Shown piece by piece: positions 42,839 through 50,892 of a stretch of 64,000 nucleotides of DNA. Each line of letters begins with the position of its first letter. Position 1 is the first letter of the stretch. The stretch is taken from positions 558,001-622,000 of the forward strand of contig DASZBM010000002.1 in assembly GCA_035944135.1 (NCBI GenBank), in the 5' to 3' direction. This stretch comes from Acidobacteriaceae bacterium (GTDB taxonomy: Bacteria > Acidobacteriota > Terriglobia > Terriglobales > Acidobacteriaceae). The notes under the pieces were generated by a model. It was not told where the DNA came from, ran no database searches, and saw only the letters and a program-made list of their open reading frames with translations. Position numbers and translations under genes: made by a program.

Positions 42839-43429
42839 TCATTTGACCGACAGATTCCCATCAAAGTCCACTGCCAGATCCGGTCCCTGCACCTGCATCG
42901 AGTGGATCTTCAGGTCATCGAGCTTCATCTCGTAGCCGGTCGTCTCCACGGACTTCGACAGCACCTGCCGCAGCAGGTCCGCTGCATTCACCTTCATCTG
43001 TTGCGGCAGCTTGCGGCTCAGAAACGGCTCAAGGAAGAAGTTCAGTTCGCGAGACTCACTCAGGTGCTCTACGCGCGCGTCACGAAATCCGATCGTCTCA
43101 CCCACGCCATCGGGAAGCACCGACACATCGCCTTCGGTGTTCAGGGCCACACCCAGGCACGCTCCATGCAGACTCGTGCCTAGCTTGGCATGCGCCTTCA
43201 CATGGACCACAACGCGGTCGCCGTTGAAGCTAACCTTTGGGTCCTCGGCGTAGGCATAGCACGCTGAGCCGGGCTTGCCCTTGAAGTAATACTTTCCATC
43301 CTGCGTAAAGAGCTGCTTGTTCAACGTGCGCTCCAGCGCCTGCGACGAGATGTTGATCTCGATCGCGTTCGCCGGAATCGAAAATGCGGCAAGTATTCCG
43401 AGCGTCAATGCAAGCGTGGGAAGGTTCAT
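42839..43429 (-). CDS. Secreted protein of unknown function (possible lipid-binding fold)
   Basis: The ATG at 43429 gives 196 residues with a signal peptide (MNLPTLALTLGILAAFSIPANA). The mature part is an alternating beta protein beginning IEINISSQALERTLNKQLFTQDGKYYF, with two cysteines (ACYAY, HGACLG) that could form a disulfide in the periplasm, and ends LAVDFDGNLSVK. The start resembles DUF1439/YceB-like and BPI-like lipid-binding proteins, but I cannot confirm this. It is monocistronic and divergent from the GH28 gene with a 112-bp gap. Confidence 0.7.
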   Translation of the reverse strand: MNLPTLALTLGILAAFSIPANAIEINISSQALERTLNKQLFTQDGKYYFKGKPGSACYAYAEDPKVSFNGDRVVVHVKAHAKLGTSLHGACLGVALNTEGDVSVLPDGVGETIGFRDARVEHLSESRELNFFLEPFLSRKLPQQMKVNAADLLRQVLSKSVETTGYEMKLDDLKIHSMQVQGPDLAVDFDGNLSVK

Positions 43430-43541
43430 GCCCACAGAATACGGTCGCGGCGAACCATATCGCTGTTGCCGGAGTTTGGACGCCTGCCAGAACTGCGATA
43501 TACCTGAGGTTGAATCCTGTCAGGCAGGTTCTGGAGTACGG

Positions 43542-44915
43542 GTGAGGCAAAAGCTTTCAGGAGTCTTGTCATTCGCAGCGATTGCTTTGTTGTGCGCACG
43601 CGCTGCCGCGCAGGATACACGTGTGGTCACCGAGCCAAAGATTCCGCCGGTCTGTGCAACGGTTCGTGCGCAACTCGCGGCTCCGCACGGCATCGATCCA
43701 GCCGACGAGACGAAGCTCGATACCGCGCGGCTGCAGCAGGCGATCGATAGCTGTACTCCCGGACATGCGCTTGAGCTCGCACCGGAGCGCGAGCACAATG
43801 CCTTCCTTACCGGGCCAATCGAGCTGCGCAAAGGCGTCACCCTGCTGATCGACAAGGGCGTCACGCTCTACGGCTCACGCAATCCTGTTGACTACGCCGT
43901 CAGCGCGGGAAGCTGCGGCGTTGTGAATAACGAGCGCGGCGGGTGCCATCCGCTCATCCACGCGGACCATGCCGATGGGACCGGCATCATGGGCGAGGGT
44001 ACGATTGATGGACGCGGCGGAGCGAAGCTGCTCGTGGTTGGGAAACCGGGCCGCGAGAGCTGGTGGGATCTTGCCGAAGATGCCCGCAAAGGCGGACACC
44101 AGCAGGTTCCGCGCCTGATCATCTTCGACTCAAGCAACAACGTGACGATCTACCAAATCACGTTGAAGAACTCCGCAATGTTCCACGTCACGTTCAACAA
44201 GGGCGATGGGTTCACCGTCTGGGGGCTGCGCATCGACACGCCGAAGACTGCGCGCAACACCGACGGCGTCGATCCAGGCAACGGTTCAAAGAACATCACC
44301 GTCACGCATTCCTTCATCCGCGATGGGGATGACAATATTGCGATCAAGGGTGGCACGGGTGGGTTGACGCAGATGACTGTGAGCCACAACCACTTCTACT
44401 ACGGGCATGGGATGTCGATCGGGTCCGAGACCTATGGAGGCGTGAGCAGGGTGCTGGTGACGGACCTGACGCTGGACGGCGACGACAACGCCCTGAGGAT
44501 CAAGTCCAACCCGACGCGCGGCGGGCTGGTGCAGGATGTGACGTACGAGGACGTGTGCATACGGGATTCGCGAAACCCGATCCTGCTGGATACGGCGTAC
44601 AGCTATCCAGGGAACGGGAAGGAGCTGTTCCCCGAGTACAAGGACATCATCTTCCACGACGTGCGGATCAGTGGAGGAGGGAAGGTGCAGTTCGGTGGGT
44701 TGGATGCGGTGCATCGTGTTGGGGTGAAGCTGGATGGTGTGGAGCTGAGCGATGGGGCGGAGAAGTACATGATTGTCGCGGCGCACGCGGATGTGGAGCT
44801 TGGTCCTGGGCCTGTGAATTTCGTGGTGGGCGGCGAGGATGTGAAGGTCTCGGGGAAGGCCGGGAAGGGATCGCTCCCCTCCTGCGCGGGGAGGTTTGTG
44901 GGGTTTGCGGAGTAG
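43542..44915 (+). CDS. Glycoside hydrolase family 28 enzyme (polygalacturonase-like)
   Basis: A GTG at 43542 with GGAG five bases upstream gives 457 residues with a signal peptide (LSGVLSFAAIALLCARAAAQ). A longer open frame upstream is not coding-like. The right-handed beta-helix holds the GH28 catalytic motifs NTDGVDPGNGS (about 236), RDGDDNIAIKGG (Asp pair near 263), GHGMSIGSE (His near 288) and LRIKSN-type ALRIKSNPTRGG (about 322). All three catalytic aspartates appear present. It would cleave polygalacturonan in the periplasm or outside the cell, fitting a plant-litter lifestyle. The substrate could also be a rhamnogalacturonan. No other pectin genes are near. Confidence 0.95.
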   Translation: MRQKLSGVLSFAAIALLCARAAAQDTRVVTEPKIPPVCATVRAQLAAPHGIDPADETKLDTARLQQAIDSCTPGHALELAPEREHNAFLTGPIELRKGVTLLIDKGVTLYGSRNPVDYAVSAGSCGVVNNERGGCHPLIHADHADGTGIMGEGTIDGRGGAKLLVVGKPGRESWWDLAEDARKGGHQQVPRLIIFDSSNNVTIYQITLKNSAMFHVTFNKGDGFTVWGLRIDTPKTARNTDGVDPGNGSKNITVTHSFIRDGDDNIAIKGGTGGLTQMTVSHNHFYYGHGMSIGSETYGGVSRVLVTDLTLDGDDNALRIKSNPTRGGLVQDVTYEDVCIRDSRNPILLDTAYSYPGNGKELFPEYKDIIFHDVRISGGGKVQFGGLDAVHRVGVKLDGVELSDGAEKYMIVAAHADVELGPGPVNFVVGGEDVKVSGKAGKGSLPSCAGRFVGFAE

Positions 44916-45007
44916 TACCCCTCCCCCCCGTACTTTTTGCGCAAAGTCTTCGGAACAGAGACTTTAGGTCTGGACTTTATCTGGACTCCAGCGAGCCGTT
45001 AAATCCG

Positions 45008-45030
45008 AATGCCCGGCGGGGCCGGGCATT
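45008..45030. terminator. Perfect 10-bp hairpin between GH28 and the convergent gene
   Basis: AATGCCCGGC (45008-45017), loop GGG, GCCGGGCATT (45021-45030). It sits between two convergent genes and can terminate both directions; no long T-run is present. Confidence 0.7.
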
Positions 45031-45054
45031 GCGTGTCAAGCAGGGGACTGTGAG

Positions 45055-45438
45055 CTACTGCGGCATCGTGTTGGTCGCGATGGTGTCCTGCTGGGGGCCG
45101 AGGCCGAGCTTGATGAGGGCGCGGGAGTCGGGGGTGATCTTGGTCTGCCAACCGTTGTCGCCCTGTAGGCGTTGCATGGCGGCTACGGAACTGGAGTCCC
45201 AGACACCGGTGGGCTCGCCGGAGAGGTAGCCCTTCTTGATGAGCGCCTGCTGAATCTCGGTGGCGCGCCCGGAGTCCATGGCGGCATCGTGCCTGAAAAA
45301 CGAGTGGACGCTCTTGTGCGACTTCGAAGAGGCGTGGCGGATGCTGGCGTTGGTCGCGGTGTGGCGGTGTGTGATTCCGAAGCACGGGACCGTGGCGCAG
45401 AGAAGAGCGGCGGTCGAGAGGATCGAAAGGGTTCGCAT
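45055..45438 (-). CDS. Exported peptidoglycan-binding domain protein
   Basis: A 127-residue protein with a signal peptide (MRTLSILSTAALLCATVPCFG), a His/Ser-rich linker (about 22-50) and one PG_binding_1-type repeat: TEIQQALIKKGYLSGEPTGVWDSSSVAAMQRLQGDNGW. That module, Q-x-x-L-x-x-x-GYL...TGVWDxxxxxAMxxFQ, binds peptidoglycan. No enzymatic domain follows, so it is a stand-alone binder or a truncated cell-wall enzyme. The 287-bp stretch to the next gene (45439-45725) shows no gene or clear structure apart from the AAGGAG ribosome binding site of that gene. Confidence 0.8.
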   Translation of the reverse strand: MRTLSILSTAALLCATVPCFGITHRHTATNASIRHASSKSHKSVHSFFRHDAAMDSGRATEIQQALIKKGYLSGEPTGVWDSSSVAAMQRLQGDNGWQTKITPDSRALIKLGLGPQQDTIATNTMPQ

Positions 45439-45725
45439 CAGGCCGTTACCTCGTGTGGCAAAAGAGGTCGCTGCGAGTGGTTGCCCGGCAGCTTCATTTG
45501 ATTGTTACTGACACGGTTAGATGAGGCAAGTGACCGTGTGCCTAAACGGGTACATAATTCGTATCGTGACGGAAGTATTACAGATGTAGGGCCTTTTGTA
45601 CTGGAAAGGGAGGGAATGGCTTCATTTTGTTATGTAGCCGACGGGTCTTGAGGCGACGGGGTGGTGGTCCGTTTTGTTTCAGGACCAGACATGGGCCTCC
45701 ATTTTCGGTTAAGGAGAAGCGATCG

Positions 45726-46769
45726 ATGGGTACAAGGTTCCGTTTTGTGCTGGCTGGTGCCGCGTTGGCAGTTGCAATGTTTGCTGCTCCCATAAGCCGG
45801 GGTCAGGTTGCAGAGCATCCTGTGTTGCTGGCGCTCTCGAAGACCGATCACACGCTGGCGATCGTCGACCCGGTGACGCTGAAGGTCATTGCGAAGATGC
45901 CGGTCGGGCCGGATCCGCATGAGGTGATTGCGTCAGCAGACGGAACGCGCGCGTGGGTCTCCAATATGCTGAACAACCGGGGACACGAGCTGGATGTACT
46001 GGACCTGGTGAACCACAAGGCGCTGGCGAGCATTGATACAGCGCCCATGGTCGGTTTGCATGGTCTGGACTTCCAGGGCGGTAAGGTCTGGTTTACCGCG
46101 CAGGGGGCGAAGGCGATCGGCCGGCTGGATCCGGCGACGGGAAAGACCGAGTGGATCATGGGGACCGGACAGGACTTTACGCATCTGATCCGGGTGATGC
46201 CGGACGGTCAAACAATCTTCGTCTCGAACGCGCATTCGGCGAGCGTCAGCATCATCGAAAATCGTGAGATGCCGCCTGATCCGATGCATCCTGCGCCGCC
46301 CGGACGACCGGCGCAGCGTGACTGGTTCGTGACGACAATTCCGACCTCGTTCGGCACGGAGGGCTTCGATGTGTCGCCCGACTGGAAGGAGCTTTGGACC
46401 GCTGCTGCGGGCGATGGCAAGCTCTGGATCATCGACACGGCGCAGCGGAAGGTGGCTGCATCGATCGATGCAAAGTTGAATGGCGCCAATCGCCTTAAAT
46501 TCACGCCCGATGGCAAACGCGTGTTGATTTCCATCCTTTCGACGGGCGATTTGTTTGTGTACGACGTGGCTTCGCGCAAAGAGGTCACGCGGGTGAGCCT
46601 GGGCAAAGGGTGCGCCGGCATCCTGATGGATCCGGACGGGTCACGCGCGTTCGTGGGCTGCACTGCAGCGAACTATGTTGCAGTGGTGGATCTGAAGACG
46701 CTGACGGTGACGAGCCATTTGGATGTAGGCGGCGGACCGGACGGTCTTACGTGGGCGAAGCGACCATGA
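45726..46769 (+). CDS. Exported YVTN-type beta-propeller protein
   Basis: The ATG at 45726 follows AAGGAG and gives 347 residues with a signal peptide (MGTRFRFVLAGAALAVAMFAAP). The mature protein is a seven-bladed-type beta-propeller of YVTN/NHL-like repeats: LAIVDPVTLKVIAKMPVGPDPHEV, ELDVLDLVNHKALASIDTAP, IGRLDPATGKTEWIMGTG, LWIIDTAQRKVAASIDAKLN, LFVYDVASRKEVTRVSLGKG and VAVVDLKTLTVTSHLDVGGGPDGL. Such proteins act as binding scaffolds or, with heme ligands, enzymes; no CxxCH motif is seen here. Function unknown. Followed by a long hairpin at 46927-46962. Confidence 0.9.
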   Translation: MGTRFRFVLAGAALAVAMFAAPISRGQVAEHPVLLALSKTDHTLAIVDPVTLKVIAKMPVGPDPHEVIASADGTRAWVSNMLNNRGHELDVLDLVNHKALASIDTAPMVGLHGLDFQGGKVWFTAQGAKAIGRLDPATGKTEWIMGTGQDFTHLIRVMPDGQTIFVSNAHSASVSIIENREMPPDPMHPAPPGRPAQRDWFVTTIPTSFGTEGFDVSPDWKELWTAAAGDGKLWIIDTAQRKVAASIDAKLNGANRLKFTPDGKRVLISILSTGDLFVYDVASRKEVTRVSLGKGCAGILMDPDGSRAFVGCTAANYVAVVDLKTLTVTSHLDVGGGPDGLTWAKRP

Positions 46770-46926
46770 TGAGTCGCAACATGCGAGGGAAGAGGAGAGA
46801 CCAGAGCAAGAAGGGATGCGCCCGGAGGTCAAAAAAGACCGCCACTGTCTTCCTCAATGAGTGTTTTGCCCTGAAGTCGACAGTTGAGCCAAGGACCACT
46901 TATCCGAGAGTCGACTAATCGGCCGA

Positions 46927-46962
46927 GCGGCGAGAAGCCTGTTCTAACCAGGCGCTCGCCGC
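46927..46962. other. Long compound hairpin downstream of the beta-propeller gene
   Basis: GCGGCGAG (46927-46934) pairs with CTCGCCGC (46955-46962); inside it GCCTG (46937-46941) pairs with CAGGC (46949-46953), with a 7-nt loop. It lies in the spacer before the convergent SRPBCC gene and may be a bidirectional terminator. The rest of 46770-47010 holds no gene I can support. Confidence 0.6.
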
Positions 46963-47010
46963 CAGCCTCAGCTGTATTTCGCGCATGACGATCGTCAAAG
47001 CGTGAACTTC

Positions 47011-47520
47011 CTATTTCGTCCGCACCAGTCCAGCAACAACTGCGGCAACTTTATCAAGTATCTCGTTCCAGCCCTCCATTTGACCGCTATTTTTCGCGCT
47101 CTCCATGGGTTCATTTCCGATGAAGGTGAGTTTCGTCTGGCCGTTTCCGAGATCCTCAAAGAGGGTCACGTCGTATGCACCGTCGACGGCTTCATGTTCT
47201 ATTCCTAATGTCGCAGGGTCGACCTTGTTTCCCTTCGAGTCCGAAAAGTACATCAAGGAAACGATCTTCTCGTGCGGAACAATCTCGTAGAATTCAACAG
47301 CATTCCAGCACTCCTGCCCATCCGGCGCCTTCATGCAGCAGAGAAGTTTTCCTCCAACGCGAAAATCCATCTGACAAACGGGCGCGGTAAAGCCCTTCGG
47401 TCCCCACCACTGCATGATGTACTTCGGGTCTGTCCACGCCTTCCAAACCAACTCGCGTGGGGCATCAAAAACTCTTGTTACAACCATCCGCTCAATTTCG
47501 TTAGCCGTGTTTTCTGCCAT
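47011..47520 (-). CDS. SRPBCC (AHSA1-like) domain protein
   Basis: A 169-residue START-fold protein of the Activator-of-Hsp90-ATPase homologue group: VVTRVFDAPRELVWKAWTDPKYIMQWWGPKGFTAP at the start, MDFRVGGKLLCCMKAPDG, FYEIVPHEKIVSLMYFSDSKGN and a C-terminal helix SGQMEGWNEILDKVAAVV. In bacteria these usually bind small hydrophobic ligands. The start overlaps the ArsR gene end by 20 bp, a common operon arrangement in which the regulator controls the SRPBCC gene. Composition here is somewhat less GC-rich than neighbours, which might indicate transfer. Confidence 0.93.
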   Translation of the reverse strand: MAENTANEIERMVVTRVFDAPRELVWKAWTDPKYIMQWWGPKGFTAPVCQMDFRVGGKLLCCMKAPDGQECWNAVEFYEIVPHEKIVSLMYFSDSKGNKVDPATLGIEHEAVDGAYDVTLFEDLGNGQTKLTFIGNEPMESAKNSGQMEGWNEILDKVAAVVAGLVRTK

Positions 47521-47854
47521 CTCTGACCTCCTCTTTCTTCATTTGATTGACGACTACTTCCAGTTTGTCGAAGCTCTCTTCCCAGAATCTGCGATAGCTA
47601 AAGGCCCAGTCGCTGACTGTCTTAATCGCCTGTGGTCTCAGCGTGCACACACTCTCTCGTCCACGCTTCGTCTTGATCACAATCCGCGCGCGCACCAGGT
47701 AGGCGATATGTTTTGAAATCATCTGCTGCGAGAGTGCAAACGGTTCGGCTAATCCATTCACGGAGGCCGGCCCATGCGAGAGTCGTTCGATCATTGCCCG
47801 GCGGGTTGGATCAGACAAAGCCGCAAATGTTGTACCCAATTTATCCACAACCAT
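47501..47854 (-). CDS. ArsR-family transcriptional regulator
   Basis: A 117-residue winged-helix regulator: LGTTFAALSDPTRRAMIERLSHGPASVNGLAEPFALSQQMISKHIAYLVRARIVIKTKRGRESVCTLRP is the typical ArsR DNA-binding core (helices 1-5 and wing). Metal-site cysteines of classical ArsR/SmtB are absent, matching the subgroup paired with SRPBCC proteins (e.g. SdpR-like). A C-terminal helix FSYRRFWEESFDKLEVVV follows. It overlaps the SRPBCC gene by 20 bp and probably autoregulates the pair from the 150-bp upstream region. Confidence 0.94.
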   Translation of the reverse strand: MVVDKLGTTFAALSDPTRRAMIERLSHGPASVNGLAEPFALSQQMISKHIAYLVRARIVIKTKRGRESVCTLRPQAIKTVSDWAFSYRRFWEESFDKLEVVVNQMKKEEVRDGRKHG

Positions 47855-47905
47855 ATGGTTGTGTATTGCCCGGTAAATGTCAAGCGGTATGGTGGCAAAA
47901 GAATT

Positions 47906-47997
47906 GGGGCACCCGTGGTGGGTGCCCCTCGTCCGGGGCTAAAGCCCCTTTGGTTTGGTCTGCGGGGTTAGCGGCGTAAAGGCCGCGGCTAACCCGG
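47906..47997. repeat. Cluster of three palindromes downstream of htrA
   Basis: Three perfect or near-perfect palindromes are stacked. GGGGCACCC-GTGGT-GGGTGCCCC spans 47906-47928. GGGGCT-AA-AGCCCC spans 47935-47948, with an exact copy at 55524-55537. A GGGTTAGC/GCTAACCC outer stem with an inner GCGGC/GCCGC lies at about 47965-47995. The last probably terminates htrA (minus strand); the others belong to dispersed repeat families. Confidence 0.7.
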
Positions 47998-48005
47998 AGT
48001 TCGGG

Positions 48006-49676
48006 TTATTGGTTGGGAGCGGGCAGGGTTCCGCCGATGTAGGTGTTGCCGGCGTTCTGGCTCTGCGGGTCGCGGACGACGAAGACGACGTCGTCACCGG
48101 TTTTGAGCGAGGAGACTACTTCGCGGTAGCTCTGCTCGTCGGTGACCGGGTGACGGTTGATCTCGACGATGACGACGTTGTTGGGAAGGTTGATCTCGTC
48201 CGCGAAGGAGCCGGGACGAACGCTGGTGATGGTGACACCGCCCTTGATGCCGAGCTTGCTGGCGACGGCGGGCTGTACGGGCTGGACGGTGATGCCCAGC
48301 TTGTTCTGGCCGACGTCACCGACGTCAGGGCTGTTGCCGGGCTCAGCGTTGCCGGTGAGGTTGGCGAACAGCTTGGCGCGGTCGGCGATGCCGACATCCA
48401 GCGTGATGGGCTTGTTGTTGCGCAGGATGCCGAGGCGCACGGTGGAACCGGGCTGCTTCTCGGAGATGATGTTGACGAGCTCATCGCCGTTCTTGACGGA
48501 GTGGCCGTCGACGGAGGTGATGACGTCCTGGGGCTGCACGCCAGCCTTGGAGGCAGGGCCGTTGGGGGTGACGGTGGAGACCAGAACGCCGCCGTTGGCG
48601 AAGCCGTACATGCGGCCTACAGCAGCAGACTGAGCGGCCTGGAACTGGATGCCGATGGAGCCGCGCGTGACCTTGTGCGACGGGCTGATGAGCTGGTTGT
48701 AGACGCTGATGAGCGAGTTGGACGGCATGGCGAAGCCGACACCTTCAGAGCCAGCGGACTGGGTGTAGATGGCGGTGTTCATGCCGATGACCTGGCCGGC
48801 CATGTCGACGAGCGGACCGCCGGAGTTGCCGGGGTTGATGGCGGCGTCGGTCTGTATGAAGCGCTGGAACTGGCTCTGGTCGATACCGTTGGAACCTGGG
48901 TCATCGATGGCGCGGTTCTTAGCAGAGACGATGCCGGCGGAGACAGTTTGCGAGAGACCGAAGGGGCTGCCGATGGCAAGGACCCAATCGCCGACCTGCG
49001 CGCCGTCAGAGTTACCGAGCTTGGCGACGGGGAGGTTGAGGCCCTTGGGGTCGATCTTGATGACGGCGATGTCGGTGTCGGGGTCGGTGCCGACTACGGT
49101 TGCTGGGCGGCCTTGATCGAGAGGATCGTTGGGGTCGCTGGCGAGCTTGACGTAGATGTGGTCGGCTTTGTCGACGACGTGATTGTTGGTGATGATGTAG
49201 CCGCGCTGGTCGACGATGAAGCCGGAGCCGAGGGCCTCACGCTTGCCCATGTCGGGCATCTGGCCGCCGTTGCCGCCGCCAAAGAAGCGGTTGAGGAAGT
49301 CCTGCATGTCGTTGTTGTCGTCATCACCGCCGTCGGGCGCGTTGGGGGTGGGCATGTTGCGCCGTCCGCCGCGATTCTTGGGCTGCTTGGGGATGTAATC
49401 GGTGTTGATGTTGACGACGGCGGGGCCCACCTGTTTGACGATGGCGGAGAAGCCGTTGGAGAGATTGACGGGGCTCGGCAGGGCGAGCGGGCGGGCATCG
49501 GTGGAGTCGATGCGCTGGGATTCGTGGCCGCTGACTTTGCCGGTTGCGACGGAGCCGAGCAGAATGCCCACGGAGAGAACAGCGAGCAGAGCAAAGGTGG
49601 TGGAGAGGTGACCGCTGCGCAGGCGAGCTAGCAGATTGCTGAAGCCGCTGCGCCCGAACCGTTTCGGTGTATCCAT
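48006..49676 (-). CDS. htrA: HtrA/Deg-type periplasmic serine protease
   Basis: The ATG at 49676 is preferred over a GTG six codons earlier. The 556-residue protein has an N-terminal anchor (about 25-50), a Gly/Asp-rich loop containing FLNRFFGGGNGG (about 130-142), then the protease domain: LGSGFIVDQRGYIITNNHVVD (His), TDPDTDIAVIKID (Asp) and TDAAINPGNSGGPLVD (Ser). Two PDZ domains follow (about 325-425 and 455-545). The catalytic triad is intact. It degrades or chaperones misfolded envelope proteins. It lies downstream of the Tad-like genes with a 192-bp gap and ends at a palindrome cluster. Confidence 0.96.
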   Translation of the reverse strand: MDTPKRFGRSGFSNLLARLRSGHLSTTFALLAVLSVGILLGSVATGKVSGHESQRIDSTDARPLALPSPVNLSNGFSAIVKQVGPAVVNINTDYIPKQPKNRGGRRNMPTPNAPDGGDDDNNDMQDFLNRFFGGGNGGQMPDMGKREALGSGFIVDQRGYIITNNHVVDKADHIYVKLASDPNDPLDQGRPATVVGTDPDTDIAVIKIDPKGLNLPVAKLGNSDGAQVGDWVLAIGSPFGLSQTVSAGIVSAKNRAIDDPGSNGIDQSQFQRFIQTDAAINPGNSGGPLVDMAGQVIGMNTAIYTQSAGSEGVGFAMPSNSLISVYNQLISPSHKVTRGSIGIQFQAAQSAAVGRMYGFANGGVLVSTVTPNGPASKAGVQPQDVITSVDGHSVKNGDELVNIISEKQPGSTVRLGILRNNKPITLDVGIADRAKLFANLTGNAEPGNSPDVGDVGQNKLGITVQPVQPAVASKLGIKGGVTITSVRPGSFADEINLPNNVVIVEINRHPVTDEQSYREVVSSLKTGDDVVFVVRDPQSQNAGNTYIGGTLPAPNQ

Positions 49677-49868
49677 AACTTTCGTTTTCCTCACGCAAAT
49701 GTGCCGCCGCGCTGGCGCTGGCGACAGAGAAGATCGCTCGCTGCCCGGGCCATTTCCTGAGCGCGGCGTGCCTTACCCAATTAGACGCTGAAATTGTGTA
49801 AAAGTCTTCCGAGTGGCAGGCCGGGTGCAGGCTGTGTTCGGGATGTGAACATGCGGCTGGGTAGGGAA

Positions 49869-50360
49869 TTATTGGGAGATGACCATGGTGGAGTGGGCGT
49901 TCATGGTGAAGGATTGCTGCGGGATGAAGGGCACGGAATAGAGGTAAGGGTAGGAGACTGTTACGGTCACCTGGTCACCTTCGCCATTGCAGTTGGCGGC
50001 GTTGCAGGAGGTGGCGCCCGGGCCGTGGGCGTAGGTAGTGGAGATGGACAGATGGTTGCCGTTGATGCCGGGAAAGATTTCGTGATTGAGATAGGTTTTG
50101 AGGGCGGCATTGGCGGTTGAGCCGGTGCTGATGGAGCAGGAGGCGTCGCTGTGTGCGGCCTCTTCGCATCCGTTGCCATGGACGATGGCGTAGCGGGAGG
50201 CATCGCGGGCGTATTCGTTCAGGACCTCGTTGGTATAGAAGGCCATGCTGATGGCGACGCACCCAAAGACGAGCGTGACGAGGACGATGACGGAGGCGAG
50301 CAGTTCGATTACGGCGGCGCCGTGCTCGGAGGGCTTGATATTGGCAGACGCCCTTATCAC
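49869..50360 (-). CDS. TadE/TadF-like pseudopilin
   Basis: A 163-residue protein; GTG start at 50360 overlaps the stop of the upstream gene by 4 bp. After a short basic start, EHGAAVIELLASVIVLVTLVFGCVAIS (about 12-38) is the TadE-type N-terminal helix with Glu at the conserved position. A beta-rich, cysteine-containing extracellular part (GCEEA, SCSIS, SCNAANCNG) follows. TadE/F are minor pseudopilins of Flp/Tad pili. It is the last of three such genes; no tadA, tadB, tadC or flp gene is in the window. Confidence 0.85.
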   Translation of the reverse strand: MIRASANIKPSEHGAAVIELLASVIVLVTLVFGCVAISMAFYTNEVLNEYARDASRYAIVHGNGCEEAAHSDASCSISTGSTANAALKTYLNHEIFPGINGNHLSISTTYAHGPGATSCNAANCNGEGDQVTVTVSYPYLYSVPFIPQQSFTMNAHSTMVISQ

Positions 50361-50887
50361 TGAATCACTTCCATCGTGGCTTTCCCGTGGAGCGTGTAAG
50401 ACGCAGGCAGGCCGGTGTAGTGGATCAGGGGAGAAACGACTGCCTGCGTGGTGACCTGAACCGAGTCGACGATGATGTCCGGAGATGCGCAGCTGTCGAT
50501 GATCGAGCTGCAGGGGTATGTTGTCGGGGTGCCGGATGGGGTCACGCAGGAGCAGGTTTGAGTTGGGGCGGTAGGAAAGGTGATGGTAAGGGCGGGCGCC
50601 TCACTTCGGGCGGCGGCTTCGATGTCTGTGATGTCGACGGCGTTGGTGCGAGAGAGTGAGGCGAACTGAGCGCCGGCGTGGGCTGCGTTGTTGAGTTGTA
50701 TAGCGGCCCATCCGATGTTCGCGATTTCAGCTCCGCCGAGAATAAGCAGGGCAAACAGGGGGAGTGACAGCGCCAACTCGAGACTCGCCTGGCCTGAGTC
50801 GCGGGGAACGCAAGAAACGCGCGTGTCAGATGGAAACCGCCGCTGGGCATGGTCATGGTGTAGCCGAGTTGGGGATGTGCGCGCCAC
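50357..50887 (-). CDS. TadE-like pseudopilin
   Basis: A 176-residue protein with a GTG start at 50887 as the best available (no ATG exists in a suitable place; the first ~30 residues may be non-native). GQASLELALSLPLFALLILGGAEIANIG (about 32-59) is the TadE helix with the conserved Glu (SLEL). An extracellular part with four cysteines (CSC, CSS, CAS) follows. It is 5 bp after tadG-like and overlaps the next TadE-like gene. It probably assembles in the inner membrane as a minor pilin or as part of a secretion pseudopilus. Confidence 0.82.
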   Translation of the reverse strand: MARTSPTRLHHDHAQRRFPSDTRVSCVPRDSGQASLELALSLPLFALLILGGAEIANIGWAAIQLNNAAHAGAQFASLSRTNAVDITDIEAAARSEAPALTITFPTAPTQTCSCVTPSGTPTTYPCSSIIDSCASPDIIVDSVQVTTQAVVSPLIHYTGLPASYTLHGKATMEVIQ

Positions 50888-50892
50888 TGTGT

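Noticed and set aside
46766-46918. A 50-codon basic ORF whose ATG overlaps the beta-propeller stop (ATGA)
   Set aside because: The overlap is tempting, but the product (many Arg/Lys, no hydrophobic pattern) resembles nothing and there is no other support.
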